A stretch of DNA of 64,000 nt from Lysobacter sp. (lineage in GTDB: Bacteria > Pseudomonadota > Gammaproteobacteria > Xanthomonadales > Xanthomonadaceae). The position numbers and the translations under genes are program-made. This document shows, piece by piece, positions 35,653-44,753 of the stretch (its first letter is position 1; each line of letters opens with the position of its first letter). The notes under the pieces are model-generated. The model was not told where the DNA came from. It searched no databases and saw nothing but the letters and a program-made list of their open reading frames with translations. The DNA is taken from contig WYBC01000039.1 in assembly GCA_011526085.1 (NCBI GenBank), positions 186,001 to 250,000 on the forward strand, read 5' to 3'.

Positions 35653-38304
35653 TCATCGCGTCGTGCAGGCCAGCGTGCGATCCGGATTGGTCCCCAGTTC
35701 CACCCGCGTCAGCGCGAGGGCGAGGCGTCCGGCGGTTTCGATCCGCAGCGGACGATCGATCCGCCGCATGTCCGCGCCCGCGCCCTGCAGGCACTTCAGC
35801 GGCACGCCGACGCGCAGCCATTCGTGGGTCGGCAACGCCCCGAGATCCGCATCGATCCGCACCCGCGCCGCGCAGTCCGCGCCGCATCCCACGTCCAGCC
35901 AGACGTCCGCCGTCGGCGCCTCCCGCAGTTGAAGCGTGAGCATCAATAGCACGTCGCCATTGGTCTCGCGGGTGAGGTCGTTGGCTGCAAACGTATTCAG
36001 GGCGAAGGCCGCGCGGCCGCTGCCGCGCCACTCGATGAGGCGCGCATCTTCCTGCGCGCGATGGTCGATGCTGCGCAGCGCGATGCTGCCGTCGACGCTC
36101 GCGGCGCTGGCGCCGGCGACCGGAATCTCCGCACCGTCCGCGCCGATCAGCTGCATGCGGGAACCGGTCGCCGCGGCGCCGCGCGCCAGATACAACCCGT
36201 GCGGCACCAGGCCGCCGGCGATGCCCGCGTCCTCGGACAGCAGCGGCAGTTCGGCGTGTTCGCCGTAGCGCAGGCCGTAGCCGAACGGAAACTGCGGGGC
36301 GTAGTCGGCATCGCCGACGTTCAGCGGCACCTGCACCGCGGTGCGCGGCCACGAGAACGACAGCCGGCCGCGGAAATCGTGGGCGATGGCGCCGTCGTCG
36401 CCGCGCAGCAACACGTCGGCCACGCCATCGCCTTCCGAGCCCGGCAGCCACGCGGCGACGAACGCGTCCGACGCGTTGATCTCGCGGTTCATCCACAGCG
36501 GCCGGCCGGAGAGGAAGACCGACACCACCGGAATGCCCTCGGCCTTCAGCCGTCGCAGCAATGCGAGATCGGCATCGTCGCCGGGCTTGTAGGCGAGCGT
36601 GCGCACGTCGCCCTGGAATTCCGCGTAGGGATCCTCGCCGAACACCACGATGGCGACATCGGGCCGGCGGCCAGCATGGTGGCCGTTGATCGACAGCGTC
36701 GCTTCGCCGCCCGCGGCCTCGATCCGGCGGCGCAGACCGTCCCAGATCGACGTGGCGCCGGGGAAATCCTCGCGTCGCGTCCCGGTGCCCTGCCAAGTCA
36801 GTGTCCAGCCGCCGGACTGTTTCGCCAGGTCGTCGGCGCCGTCGCCGGCCACCAGCACCCGCGACTTCGGCGACAGCGGCAGCAGGCGGCCGTTGTTCTT
36901 CAGCAGCACCAGCGACGCGCGTACCGCCTGTCGCGCGAGCGCGCGATGTTCGGGATGCCCGACCAGATCGGTACGACGACCAAGCGGGCGTTGCGATGGC
37001 GCCGGCGCGTCGAACAGGCCGGCCTGCAGTTTCACCCGCAGGATCCGCGCGACCGCTTCGTCCAGTCGCGTCATCGGGATGCGGCCCGCGCGCACGTCCT
37101 TCACCGTGTTCTCGTAGTAACCGCGCCAGCTGTCGGGCGCCATGACCATGTCGATGCCGGCGTTCACCGCGGCGGGGCAGGTGTCGTTGCTGCAACCCGG
37201 CAACTGGCCGTGCGCGTTCCAGTCGCTCACCACGAAACCGCCGAAGCCCATGCGTCCGCGCAGCACGTCCTCCAGCAGACCGCGATGGCCGTGCAGCTTG
37301 TCGCCGTTCCAGCTGGAGAACGACGCCATCACCGCCTGCACGCCCGCGGCGATCGCCGGCGGATAGCCGGCGCCGTGCACGTCGCGCAGTTCGGCTTCGT
37401 CGATCCGTGCGTCGCCCTGGTCGCGGCCGTCGGCGGTGCCGCCGTCGCCGATGAAATGCTTGGCGGTGGCGATCACCTTGTCCGCGCCGAGGAAATCCGG
37501 CGCGCCGGCACGGCCCTGATAGCCCTCGACGATGCCCGCGGCATAGCCGGCGACCACGCGCGGATCTTCGGAGAAGCCTTCGTAGCTGCGGCCCCAGCGC
37601 TCGTCGCGCGGCACCGCGAGCGTCGGCGCGAAGGTCCAGTCGAAGCCGGTGGCGCGCAGCTCCAGCGCGGTCGCGGCCGCGATCTTCGCCACCAGGGCGG
37701 GATCGCGCGCCGCGCCCAGGCCGATGTTGTGCGGGTAGAGCGTGGCCCCGACCACGTTGTTGTGGCCGTGCACGGCATCGATGCCGAACAGCGCCGGGAT
37801 GCCCGGTCGGCCGTTGCGGGGCGCGGTGGAGGCGCGGTGGAAGTCGTCGGCCAGCCGCAGCCATTCGGCGCGGGTCGCGAACGGCTTGCCGCCCGGCCCG
37901 GAGTTGCCGCCGGCGAGAATGGAACCGAGCCGATACCGCGCCATCTCCCCGGGCGTGATGCTGTTGATGTCGGCCTGCACGGTCTGCGCGACCTTCTCCT
38001 CCAGCGTCATCGACGCCAGCAGCGCGCGGATGCGGGCCTCGATCGCGGGGTCGGCTGCCAGCGGCCACGTCACCGCCGGCCAGCGATCGGGATGCACCGT
38101 GGGGGCTGAAGCACCGTCGGCGACGCCCGCGCCAGCAGGAGAGTGTCCGGCCTGGGCGCCGCCGACGGCGGACAGCGTCAACACACCGGCGACGATGAGC
38201 GCGGACAGGCCGCGAGACCGGGCCCCGGGGGCTGGGGGCGTGCCGCGGAGGGGATTCGCTGCCTGCCTGTCATCGCTGCGCTTGCGCACGTCCCACCTGC
38301 CCAT
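35653..38304 (-). CDS. Secreted family 3 glycoside hydrolase (beta-glucosidase / exo-beta-glucanase)
   Basis: An 883-residue exported enzyme that removes glucose from beta-glucans or cello-oligosaccharides. A signal segment (LSALIVAGVLTLSAVGGAQA) follows an unusually long basic n-region of about 30 residues, so a later start is possible. The GH3 barrel shows SMTLEEKVAQTVQAD near 95, FGIDAVHGHNNV near 175, KHFIGDGGT near 265 and the catalytic Asp in FVVSDWNAHG near 360. The GH3 C-terminal domain (FPFGYGL near 665) is followed by about 180 residues resembling the carbohydrate-binding tail of ExoP-type exo-glucanases. The promoter upstream overlaps a LacI-type operator. Forms an operon with the symporter. 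Confidence 0.93.
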   Translation of the reverse strand: MGRWDVRKRSDDRQAANPLRGTPPAPGARSRGLSALIVAGVLTLSAVGGAQAGHSPAGAGVADGASAPTVHPDRWPAVTWPLAADPAIEARIRALLASMTLEEKVAQTVQADINSITPGEMARYRLGSILAGGNSGPGGKPFATRAEWLRLADDFHRASTAPRNGRPGIPALFGIDAVHGHNNVVGATLYPHNIGLGAARDPALVAKIAAATALELRATGFDWTFAPTLAVPRDERWGRSYEGFSEDPRVVAGYAAGIVEGYQGRAGAPDFLGADKVIATAKHFIGDGGTADGRDQGDARIDEAELRDVHGAGYPPAIAAGVQAVMASFSSWNGDKLHGHRGLLEDVLRGRMGFGGFVVSDWNAHGQLPGCSNDTCPAAVNAGIDMVMAPDSWRGYYENTVKDVRAGRIPMTRLDEAVARILRVKLQAGLFDAPAPSQRPLGRRTDLVGHPEHRALARQAVRASLVLLKNNGRLLPLSPKSRVLVAGDGADDLAKQSGGWTLTWQGTGTRREDFPGATSIWDGLRRRIEAAGGEATLSINGHHAGRRPDVAIVVFGEDPYAEFQGDVRTLAYKPGDDADLALLRRLKAEGIPVVSVFLSGRPLWMNREINASDAFVAAWLPGSEGDGVADVLLRGDDGAIAHDFRGRLSFSWPRTAVQVPLNVGDADYAPQFPFGYGLRYGEHAELPLLSEDAGIAGGLVPHGLYLARGAAATGSRMQLIGADGAEIPVAGASAASVDGSIALRSIDHRAQEDARLIEWRGSGRAAFALNTFAANDLTRETNGDVLLMLTLQLREAPTADVWLDVGCGADCAARVRIDADLGALPTHEWLRVGVPLKCLQGAGADMRRIDRPLRIETAGRLALALTRVELGTNPDRTLACTTR

Positions 38305-38366
38305 CGTCGTCGTCCGCGGTACGGCCGCGGCCCCGTGCGCCCTGCCACGATCCGGGCGCGGAGCCT

Positions 38367-38395
38367 GTTCTAGCGGTTGTTGACAGCGTTGTCAA
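38367..38395 (-). promoter_or_regulatory. Promoter and LacI-type operator of the GH3-symporter operon
   Basis: On the minus strand TTGACA (38395-38390) and TAGAAC (38372-38367) are 17 bases apart, a good sigma-70 match. The palindrome TTGACAGCGTTGTCAA (38380-38395, seven of eight pairs) overlaps the -35 box. It shares TGACAGCG with the sites at 30083 and, on the opposite strand, 30073, tying this operon to the receptor/halogenase promoters. Confidence 0.68.
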
Positions 38396-38452
38396 CGCGA
38401 ATCCGGGGCAGCCCGTGCCGGCCCGCGACCGGGCCGCGATGTTGCAGTGCGA

Positions 38453-39169
38453 TCAATGCGCGGCGGGCGCCAGCGCCGCGCGCGACGGCAGCGACCAGTC
38501 GATCGGCGTCTGCCTGTGGCGGCTCAGGTATTCGTTGGTGGCGGAGAAATGCCCGCAGCCGAGGAAGCCGCGATGCGCCGACAGCGGCGAGGGATGCGGT
38601 GCCTTCAGCACGCGATGGCGGCGCGGGTCGATGACCTTGCCCTTGGCCTGCGCGTAGCTGCCCCAGAGCAGGAACACCAGGCCCTCGCGCTCGCGATTGA
38701 GGGTATCGACCACGTGGTCGGTGAAGCCTTCCCAGCCCTTGCCCTGATGCGCGCCGGCGCGGCCGTCCTCGACCGTCAGCACCGCGTTGAGCAGCAGCAC
38801 GCCGCGTTCCGCCCAGGGCGTGAGGCAGCCGTGATCGGGCCGGGCGATGCCCAGATCGCGCTGGATTTCCTTGAAGATGTTGTCCAGCGACGGCGGTACC
38901 GCCACGCCCGGCCGCACCGAGAAGCACAGGCCGTGCGCCTGCCCGGCGCCGTGATACGGATCCTGGCCGAGGATCACCACCTTCACCCTGTCGAACGGCG
39001 TCGCGTCGAACGCGGCGAAGATCTGCGGCCCGGGCGGGTAGATGCGCGCACCCTGCGCGCGGCGCTCGCGCAGGAACGCCGACAGCGCCCGCATCTCGTC
39101 GCGCATCAGATATTCGCCGATGCGCGCCTTCCACGAAGGTTCGAGTTTGATGCGGTCGTCGTCGGTCAT
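38453..39169 (-). CDS. ung: Uracil-DNA glycosylase
   Basis: Removes uracil from DNA to start base excision repair. The protein has the family-1 UDG motifs [17 protein letters not shown] near residue 65 (catalytic Asp) and [11 protein letters not shown] near 190 (catalytic His). ATG 39169 gives the family-like start [18 protein letters not shown], 238 residues; an upstream in-frame ATG at 39181 exists. No strong ribosome site precedes either. Apparently unrelated to the glycoside locus next to it. Confidence 0.95.
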   Translation of the reverse strand: MTDDDRIKLEPSWKARIGEYLMRDEMRALSAFLRERRAQGARIYPPGPQIFAAFDATPFDRVKVVILGQDPYHGAGQAHGLCFSVRPGVAVPPSLDNIFKEIQRDLGIARPDHGCLTPWAERGVLLLNAVLTVEDGRAGAHQGKGWEGFTDHVVDTLNREREGLVFLLWGSYAQAKGKVIDPRRHRVLKAPHPSPLSAHRGFLGCGHFSATNEYLSRHRQTPIDWSLPSRAALAPAAH

Positions 39170-39272
39170 GGGAGCGGGCATAGCGGCGGAACCGTCAGTA
39201 TGCCGGCGTCGATCCGGTTCGGGGTGCGGTTCGCCGCGATGCCGTCGCGGGACATCGGGCCGCGCGGTTGGC

Positions 39273-40112
39273 TCAGCCTGCCGCGGCCCGCTCGCGCAAC
39301 TTCGCCATGCGCAGCTGGAACAGGGTCTTGGTGATCAGCATCCGTTCCTCGATCGGCTTGAGTACCAGATCGTTGGCGCCTTCGCGCAGCAGGTTCGATT
39401 GTTTGTCGCGGTTGCCGTCGCCGGTCATCACCAGCACCGGCAGCCGGCGCTTGCCGTAGCCCAGTTCGTTGCGCACCGCGCGCAGCAGGTCCAGGCCGCT
39501 GACATCGCCGTCCAGGGTCACGTCGGTCAGCAGCAGATCGGCGCCGACATCCTCCTGGCCGATGTGTTCGCGCAGATAGGCCAGGGCGTCGTCGCCGCGG
39601 CTCATGTGCAGCACGGTGATGTCGTGCGCCTGCAGCATGCGCCGGGTGGCCACGGCCACGGTGATGCTGTCCTCGACGTAGAGCACGCGGGCATCGGGCA
39701 TCGGTTCGGGATGCACGTAGCCGCGGATGAAGGTGGCGAGGGCCGGGTAGCCCTCGGCCTTGTCGAAATAGTCGGTCACGTCCTCGGTGAAGCGGCGCGC
39801 TTCGAGGTGGGCCTGGGCATCGCCGGAGACCACGATCACCGGGACGTAACGCTGGCCGGCGGCGCTGCGCACCTGGCGCGCGACCTGCAGGCCGTCGCCG
39901 TCCATCAGCACCAGCGAGGTGGTGACCAGGTCCACCGGACCTTCGGCGAGTGCCGCCCTGGCCTCGGCCAGACCGCCGCAACCGATGACCTCGACGCCGG
40001 GCAGGTCGCGCTGGAGCATGTCGCCGATGAGCCTGCGGACCATTTTCGAGCCGTCGACCACCATGACCCGGGGATTCTCGGTGGTGAGGTGGCGGACATC
40101 GTGGGCGGGCAT
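39273..40112 (-). CDS. Response regulator with two receiver domains, first one degenerate
   Basis: A 279-residue protein made of two CheY-like receiver domains and no output domain. Receiver 1 (about 15-125) keeps the acidic start ([10 protein letters not shown] is reduced) and the conserved Lys (FDKAEG), but the phospho-acceptor position reads [11 protein letters not shown], Ser in place of Asp. Receiver 2 (about 140-265) is complete: VLYVEDS, acceptor in [10 protein letters not shown], and VLKPIEE. It ends with a short helical tail. Such tandem-receiver proteins act as phosphate sinks or scaffolds in multi-component signalling. ATG 40112 is the likely start. No kinase gene is nearby. Confidence 0.87.
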   Translation of the reverse strand: MPAHDVRHLTTENPRVMVVDGSKMVRRLIGDMLQRDLPGVEVIGCGGLAEARAALAEGPVDLVTTSLVLMDGDGLQVARQVRSAAGQRYVPVIVVSGDAQAHLEARRFTEDVTDYFDKAEGYPALATFIRGYVHPEPMPDARVLYVEDSITVAVATRRMLQAHDITVLHMSRGDDALAYLREHIGQEDVGADLLLTDVTLDGDVSGLDLLRAVRNELGYGKRRLPVLVMTGDGNRDKQSNLLREGANDLVLKPIEERMLITKTLFQLRMAKLRERAAAG

Positions 40113-40220
40113 GCGTGGGGTTCGCTCAGGTTGCGGTGGTGGTCGAATGTTCTTCAACAGTCTGCCGACGTCCACGCCGGGGCGGTCGAATCGCCCGACG
40201 CGCCCCTGTCGATCACGCCG

Positions 40221-41168
40221 TCAGATCCTAGTTTGACGCAGAAAATGGCCGGTGACCACGCCGGCGCCCAGCCAGCCCAGCGCACCCGCGGCGGCCAGCA
40301 CCGCCAGCGCCTGCAGCGGATCGACGCCGGCGAAGGCGAAGCGGCTGCCGTAACTGTCGGCCAGCGCCCGCAGCGGCGCGCGCAGCGCCAGCTCGGCCGT
40401 GGTCAGCAGCGCCAGCGCCAGCGCCCCGGCCACCAGCCCATAGGCCGCGCCCAGGTACAGGAACGGCCGGCGGATGAAACCGTCGGTCGCGCCCAGCGAC
40501 TGCAGCACCGCGATTTCGTCGCGCCGCGACTGTATGTCCAGACGCACGGTGTTGCCCACCACCAGCAGCGCGCCCAGCCCCAGCAGCGCCGCGAGCACCC
40601 ACACCGCGCGTTCGCCGAAGCCCAGCCAGCGGTCGAGGCGTTCGCGCCAGACCGCGTCGTGCTGGACGAAGTCGGCCTCGGGCACGGCCTGCAGTACGGC
40701 CAGCAGGGCGCGCTCGTCGCCGCGCGGGCGCACGATCAGCACGCTCGGCAGCGGGTTGCCGCCGACCGCGGCGATCGCGTCGGCGTAGAGATCGGCCCCG
40801 CCGCCGCCGCGCAGGCTGGCCAGGCCTTCGTCCGGGCTGCGGACCACGACCTCGGCCACGTCGCCGCGCGTGCGCAGCGTCGCCGCCAGCGCGCGGGCGC
40901 GTTCCACCGGAATCTCGGGCTTGAGGAACAGCGAGGCCTCGCGGGCGCGCTCCACCGTCCCGCCCAGCCGGGCGACGTTGTCCAGCACCAGCGCCAGCCC
41001 CAGCGGCAGCGACAGCGCCACCGCCATCACGCCGACGGTCAGCAGGGTGGCCCAGGGCCTGCGCAGCATGCGGCCGAGGCTGGCGACGAGGCTGTGCAGG
41101 TGGTGGTCGAACCACGCGGCGATGCGCGAGCGCGGCTTCGCGACGGACGCGGCGGCAGGCTTAGCCAT
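40221..41168 (-). CDS. ftsX: Cell division protein FtsX
   Basis: Permease-like partner of FtsE that regulates peptidoglycan hydrolases at the septum. The 315-residue protein has a basic cytoplasmic N-terminus, a first membrane segment near residue 40, an extracytoplasmic loop of about 110 residues and three C-terminal segments, including LGLGALLVVGNTVRLDIQSRRDEIAVLQSLGAT typical of FtsX. ATG 41168 overlaps the ftsE stop by 8 bases, indicating coupled translation. Confidence 0.93.
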   Translation of the reverse strand: MAKPAAASVAKPRSRIAAWFDHHLHSLVASLGRMLRRPWATLLTVGVMAVALSLPLGLALVLDNVARLGGTVERAREASLFLKPEIPVERARALAATLRTRGDVAEVVVRSPDEGLASLRGGGGADLYADAIAAVGGNPLPSVLIVRPRGDERALLAVLQAVPEADFVQHDAVWRERLDRWLGFGERAVWVLAALLGLGALLVVGNTVRLDIQSRRDEIAVLQSLGATDGFIRRPFLYLGAAYGLVAGALALALLTTAELALRAPLRALADSYGSRFAFAGVDPLQALAVLAAAGALGWLGAGVVTGHFLRQTRI

Positions 41169-41850
41169 CGGCCAGTTCCTCCGGCGAGATGTCATCGACC
41201 AGACGGCCGTGATCCAGCACCAGCACGCGCTTCTTCATGCGTTTGACCAGACCGAGGTCGTGGCTGGCCACCAGCACGCTGGTGCCGCGCTCGGGCAGGC
41301 CCGCGAACAGCGCCATGATCTCGGCCGACAGCGTGGGGTCGAGGTTGCCGGTGGGTTCGTCGGCCACCAGCAGCTGCGGTTCGCCCACCAGCGCGCGGGC
41401 GATGCCCACCCGCTGCTGTTCGCCGGCCGACAGCTGGGTCGGCAGGGCCTCGGCGCGCGCGCCCAGGCTCACCCGGTCCAGCACGCTGCGCACGCGTTTG
41501 CGGATCTCGTCGCGACGCAGTCCGCGCAGCTGCAGCGGCAGGGCCACGTTCTCGGCCACGCTGCGGTCGGTCAGCAGGCGATGGTCCTGATAGACCACGC
41601 CGACCTCGCGCCGGTGCATCGCCACCCCGCGTCCGGAGACGTTGCGCAGATTGCGTTCGCCCAGCAGCACCGCGCCGCGTGTCGGGCGTTCGGACAGATG
41701 GATGAGCTTGAGCAGGGTGCTTTTGCCCGCGCCGGAATGCCCGGTCACGAACAGCATCTCGCCGCGGTTCACGGCGAAGCTCAGATCGGTCAGGGCCACG
41801 TGCCCGCCGGGATATTGCTTGCTGACGTTGTCGAAGCGGAGGACGGTCAT
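41161..41850 (-). CDS. ftsE: Cell division ATP-binding protein FtsE
   Basis: ABC-type ATPase that works with FtsX. The 229-residue protein has Walker A (GHSGAGKSTLLKL), signature (LSAGEQQRVGIARAL), Walker B (LLVADEPTGNLD) and switch His (VASHDL). ATG 41850 opens with MTVLRFDNVSKQYPGG, the usual FtsE start. It overlaps ftsX and follows the small membrane protein gene by 41 bases on the same strand. Confidence 0.96.
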   Translation of the reverse strand: MTVLRFDNVSKQYPGGHVALTDLSFAVNRGEMLFVTGHSGAGKSTLLKLIHLSERPTRGAVLLGERNLRNVSGRGVAMHRREVGVVYQDHRLLTDRSVAENVALPLQLRGLRRDEIRKRVRSVLDRVSLGARAEALPTQLSAGEQQRVGIARALVGEPQLLVADEPTGNLDPTLSAEIMALFAGLPERGTSVLVASHDLGLVKRMKKRVLVLDHGRLVDDISPEELADG

Positions 41851-41891
41851 GGGGGGAAGTATCGCAGAAGCCCCATCGCGGACGGATGGTC

Positions 41892-42170
41892 TCAGCGCAG
41901 CACGAAATACGCCGCCACGCCCGCCGCGATCCAGAACAGGACGCCGAGGAACACCGTCATGTCCTCGTCGATGACGAAGCCGCCGCCCTTCGCGCGATGG
42001 AAGCCGTGCCAGCGTGGACGCGACCGGCGGGCGCTGTCCACGTGCTCGATGCGGATCAGTCCGAGCGACAGCACCGGCACCACGATCCGCCCGGTCCAGT
42101 AGCCGAACACCTGCAGCAGCAGTTCGAGCAGCGGCTGCAGGAACCATTCGACCAGGGCGGAACCGGGCAC
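41892..42170 (-). CDS. Small two-helix membrane protein
   Basis: A 92-residue protein with a GTG start preceded by GAGG. It has hydrophobic segments at about residues 10-37 and 68-90, with a basic loop (SARRSRPRWHGFHRAKGG) between. It starts 10 bases after the rhlB stop and ends 41 bases before ftsE, so it is probably co-transcribed with one or both. I do not recognise a family. Spacing, start signal and membrane pattern argue that it is real. Confidence 0.7.
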   Translation of the reverse strand: MPGSALVEWFLQPLLELLLQVFGYWTGRIVVPVLSLGLIRIEHVDSARRSRPRWHGFHRAKGGGFVIDEDMTVFLGVLFWIAAGVAAYFVLR

Positions 42171-42180
42171 CGCCGGAACC

Positions 42181-43917
42181 TCAGTGCTGCGAACGCGGCG
42201 GCTTGGTGACCAGCGACTTGAGCTTGTTGCCGATCCGCGAGAACAGCGAAGGCTTGCCGTCGCCGGCCGGCTTCACCGCGACCGGCGCGGGCGTTTCCAG
42301 CGCGCGCACGGCCTGGGTGACCGGATTGGCCGCCGCGCCCTCGGCGCCGCCGTCGATGCGCTTGCCGCCGCGACGGCGACGACGCTTGCGCTGGCTGCGT
42401 TCGCCTTCGGCCACGGTCGCGGCGACCGCCGGGATCGCGTCGGGAACGGTGACCGGGGTCTGCGTCGCGGGATCGCGCGGCGGGCGCGGGGTGCGCTCGC
42501 GACGTTCGCCGCCGCCGCCGCTGCCGCCGCTGCGCGGACCGGACCGCTCGCCGCTGCGACCGCGACCGCCGGGGCCGCCGCTGCCGCTGCGTCCACCGCC
42601 GCCGCTGCGCCCGCCGCCGCGCTTGGCGTCGTCGGCCGCGCGGGCTTCGCGCGCTTCGCGGAAGATCGTGGTGAGACTGTCGTCGCTGTCGCCATCCTCG
42701 CCTTCGACCACCGCCGGGCGCTCGCGCTCGGGGCGCGGCAGCGCGGTCATCAGTTCGCGGGTGACCGGCTCGGACGGGATCTTCTGCTCGATGTAGGCCT
42801 CGATGTCGGGCAGCGACATCGCGTAGCGCTCGCAGGCGAAGCTGATCGCGTCGCCTTCCGCGCCCAGGCGGGCCGTGCGACCGATGCGATGGACGTAGTC
42901 CTCGGCATCGAACGGCAGGTCGTAGTTGTAGACGTGGCTGACGCCGTCGATGTGCAGGCCGCGCGCGGCCACGTCGGTGGCCACCAGCAGTTCCAGCTGG
43001 CCGGCCTGGAATTTCTTCAGCAGCGACTCGCGCTTCTTCTGCGGCACGTCGCCGCTGAGCACGCCGACGCGGTAACCGGCGCGTTCCAGCGCCCGCGCCA
43101 CGCGCTCGACGAAGGCCTTGGTGTTCACGAACACCATCGTCCGCGCGCCCTCGCTGCGCGAGAGCAGGCCCAGCAGCAGCGGGATCTTCTCGTCGTCGGC
43201 GGGGTAATAGATCAGCTGCCTGACCTTCGAGTTGGTGATGTACTCGCTCTCGACGACGATCTTTTCCGGCTCGTTCATGTGCTCGTAGGCCAGCTCCAGC
43301 ACGCGATGGCTGAGCGTCGCCGAGAACAGCAGGGTCTGGCGGGTGGTGCGCTCCGGCATGCGCCGCAGCAGGAAGCGGATGTCCTTGATGAAGCCGAGGT
43401 CGAACATGCGGTCGGCCTCGTCCAGCACGCAGACTTCGCAGGCGTGCAGGCTGACGACCTTGTGCTGTTTGACGTAGTCGATCAGCCGGCCCGGCGTGGC
43501 GATGATGACGTCGGCGCCGGCCTGCAACAGGGCGCGCTGCTTGTCGTAGTCCACGCCGCCGTAGACCAGGGCGAACTTCAGGCCCAGGTCGGCGCCGAAC
43601 TTGACGGCATCCTTGTGGATCTGGATCGCCAGCTCGCGGGTCGGCGCCAGGATCAGGGCGCGCGGATCCTCGGGCTTGCGTTCGGCCAGCGCCGGGCGCG
43701 ACAGCAGCCGGTTGATCACCGTCACCAGGAAGGCGAGGGTCTTGCCGGTGCCGGTCTGGGCCTGACCGGCCACGTCGCGACCCGGGAGGGTCACCGGCAG
43801 GGTCATCGCCTGGATCGGGGTGCAGCGGGTGAAACCCGCGGCTTCGAGCCCGGCCAACAGCGCCGGATGCAGCTCGAAGGAGGAAAAGGTGATGTCGGTT
43901 AGGGGCTTGTCGCTCAT
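42181..43917 (-). CDS. rhlB: DEAD-box RNA helicase RhlB-like, with long Arg/Gly-rich tail
   Basis: ATP-dependent RNA helicase, a partner of RNase E in many gammaproteobacteria. The core covers residues 1-400: Q motif near FTRCTPIQA, Walker [27 protein letters not shown], and [10 protein letters not shown]. At 578 residues it is about 155 longer than E. coli RhlB. The extra C-terminus is low complexity, rich in Gly, Arg and Ser (around 430-500), then basic ([10 protein letters not shown]). It is divergent from the thioredoxin-rho pair, a conserved neighbourhood. The tail is likely disordered and RNA-binding. Confidence 0.92.
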   Translation of the reverse strand: MSDKPLTDITFSSFELHPALLAGLEAAGFTRCTPIQAMTLPVTLPGRDVAGQAQTGTGKTLAFLVTVINRLLSRPALAERKPEDPRALILAPTRELAIQIHKDAVKFGADLGLKFALVYGGVDYDKQRALLQAGADVIIATPGRLIDYVKQHKVVSLHACEVCVLDEADRMFDLGFIKDIRFLLRRMPERTTRQTLLFSATLSHRVLELAYEHMNEPEKIVVESEYITNSKVRQLIYYPADDEKIPLLLGLLSRSEGARTMVFVNTKAFVERVARALERAGYRVGVLSGDVPQKKRESLLKKFQAGQLELLVATDVAARGLHIDGVSHVYNYDLPFDAEDYVHRIGRTARLGAEGDAISFACERYAMSLPDIEAYIEQKIPSEPVTRELMTALPRPERERPAVVEGEDGDSDDSLTTIFREAREARAADDAKRGGGRSGGGGRSGSGGPGGRGRSGERSGPRSGGSGGGGERRERTPRPPRDPATQTPVTVPDAIPAVAATVAEGERSQRKRRRRRGGKRIDGGAEGAAANPVTQAVRALETPAPVAVKPAGDGKPSLFSRIGNKLKSLVTKPPRSQH

Positions 43918-44211
43918 GCTTCTGGCGTTGAGGAGGGGGCGGCGCGAGGGCGGAATGCCGGGTTCGCGCTTGCGTTGGGAGGTCGCGGGGCAGCAGACTG
44001 CCGGCCTCTGCGCACTGCTTGGGATGTGGCGCTCGGCTGCCGGGCGGAGCCCTTGAAGCCGGCGATGCAAGCCCGCAGTGTAACAGCCAGCGACCCCAGC
44101 CCGTGACCCCGGCCCGCGACACCCGCCCATTCGCACCGGGCCGCCCTTTCCGACCCTCTCGTACACACCCGTGGCGCCACCGTGGCGCCCGCCAGATCCG
44201 GAGACCCCCCT

Positions 44212-44538
44212 GTGAGCGACAAGATTGCCCATGCCACCGACGCCGATTTCGACGCGCTCGTCCTGCAGTCCGATGTGCCGGTCCTGGTGGACTTCTGGGC
44301 GCCGTGGTGCACCCCCTGCAAGATGATCGCCCCGTTCCTGGACCAGCTCGCCGACGAATACGAAGGCCGCGCCAAGGTCGTGAAGGTCGATATCGAGGCG
44401 CACCCGAACCTCGGCCGCCGTTTCAATGCCCGCAGCATCCCGATGCTGCTCACGTTCAAGAACGGCCAGGTGCACGGGACCCAGATCGGTGCCGTCGGCA
44501 AGCCGCATCTCGCCCAGCTGATCGACAAGGCGCTCTGA
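44212..44538 (+). CDS. trxA: Thioredoxin with WCTPC active site
   Basis: A 108-residue cytoplasmic disulfide reductase. The fold is canonical (LVDFWAPWC..., [14 protein letters not shown], the cis-Pro loop [13 protein letters not shown]). The active site reads WCTPCK rather than the standard WCGPCK, which could shift its redox potential. The start is GTG 44212 with CCGGAGA upstream. It is followed by rho, a gene order conserved in gammaproteobacteria. Confidence 0.93.
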   Translation: MSDKIAHATDADFDALVLQSDVPVLVDFWAPWCTPCKMIAPFLDQLADEYEGRAKVVKVDIEAHPNLGRRFNARSIPMLLTFKNGQVHGTQIGAVGKPHLAQLIDKAL

Positions 44539-44753
44539 ACGCCCTTCCGCCACGACCGGCCGCAGCCCGCCGCCGGTCGCGGCGCATGAACCCCGCTTCA
44601 GCCCGGTGCTTGCCGCCGGCGCACGCGGGTGCTAGCTTCTAGCCAACGACGCGCCACTGGCGCCGTATTTCCAAGTGTCTCCCGTCTTTCCGACCACCCA
44701 CTCCTGATCCCGTCCGCGCACCGCGGGCGCTCGCAGCAGCGAGGATTTCCGCT

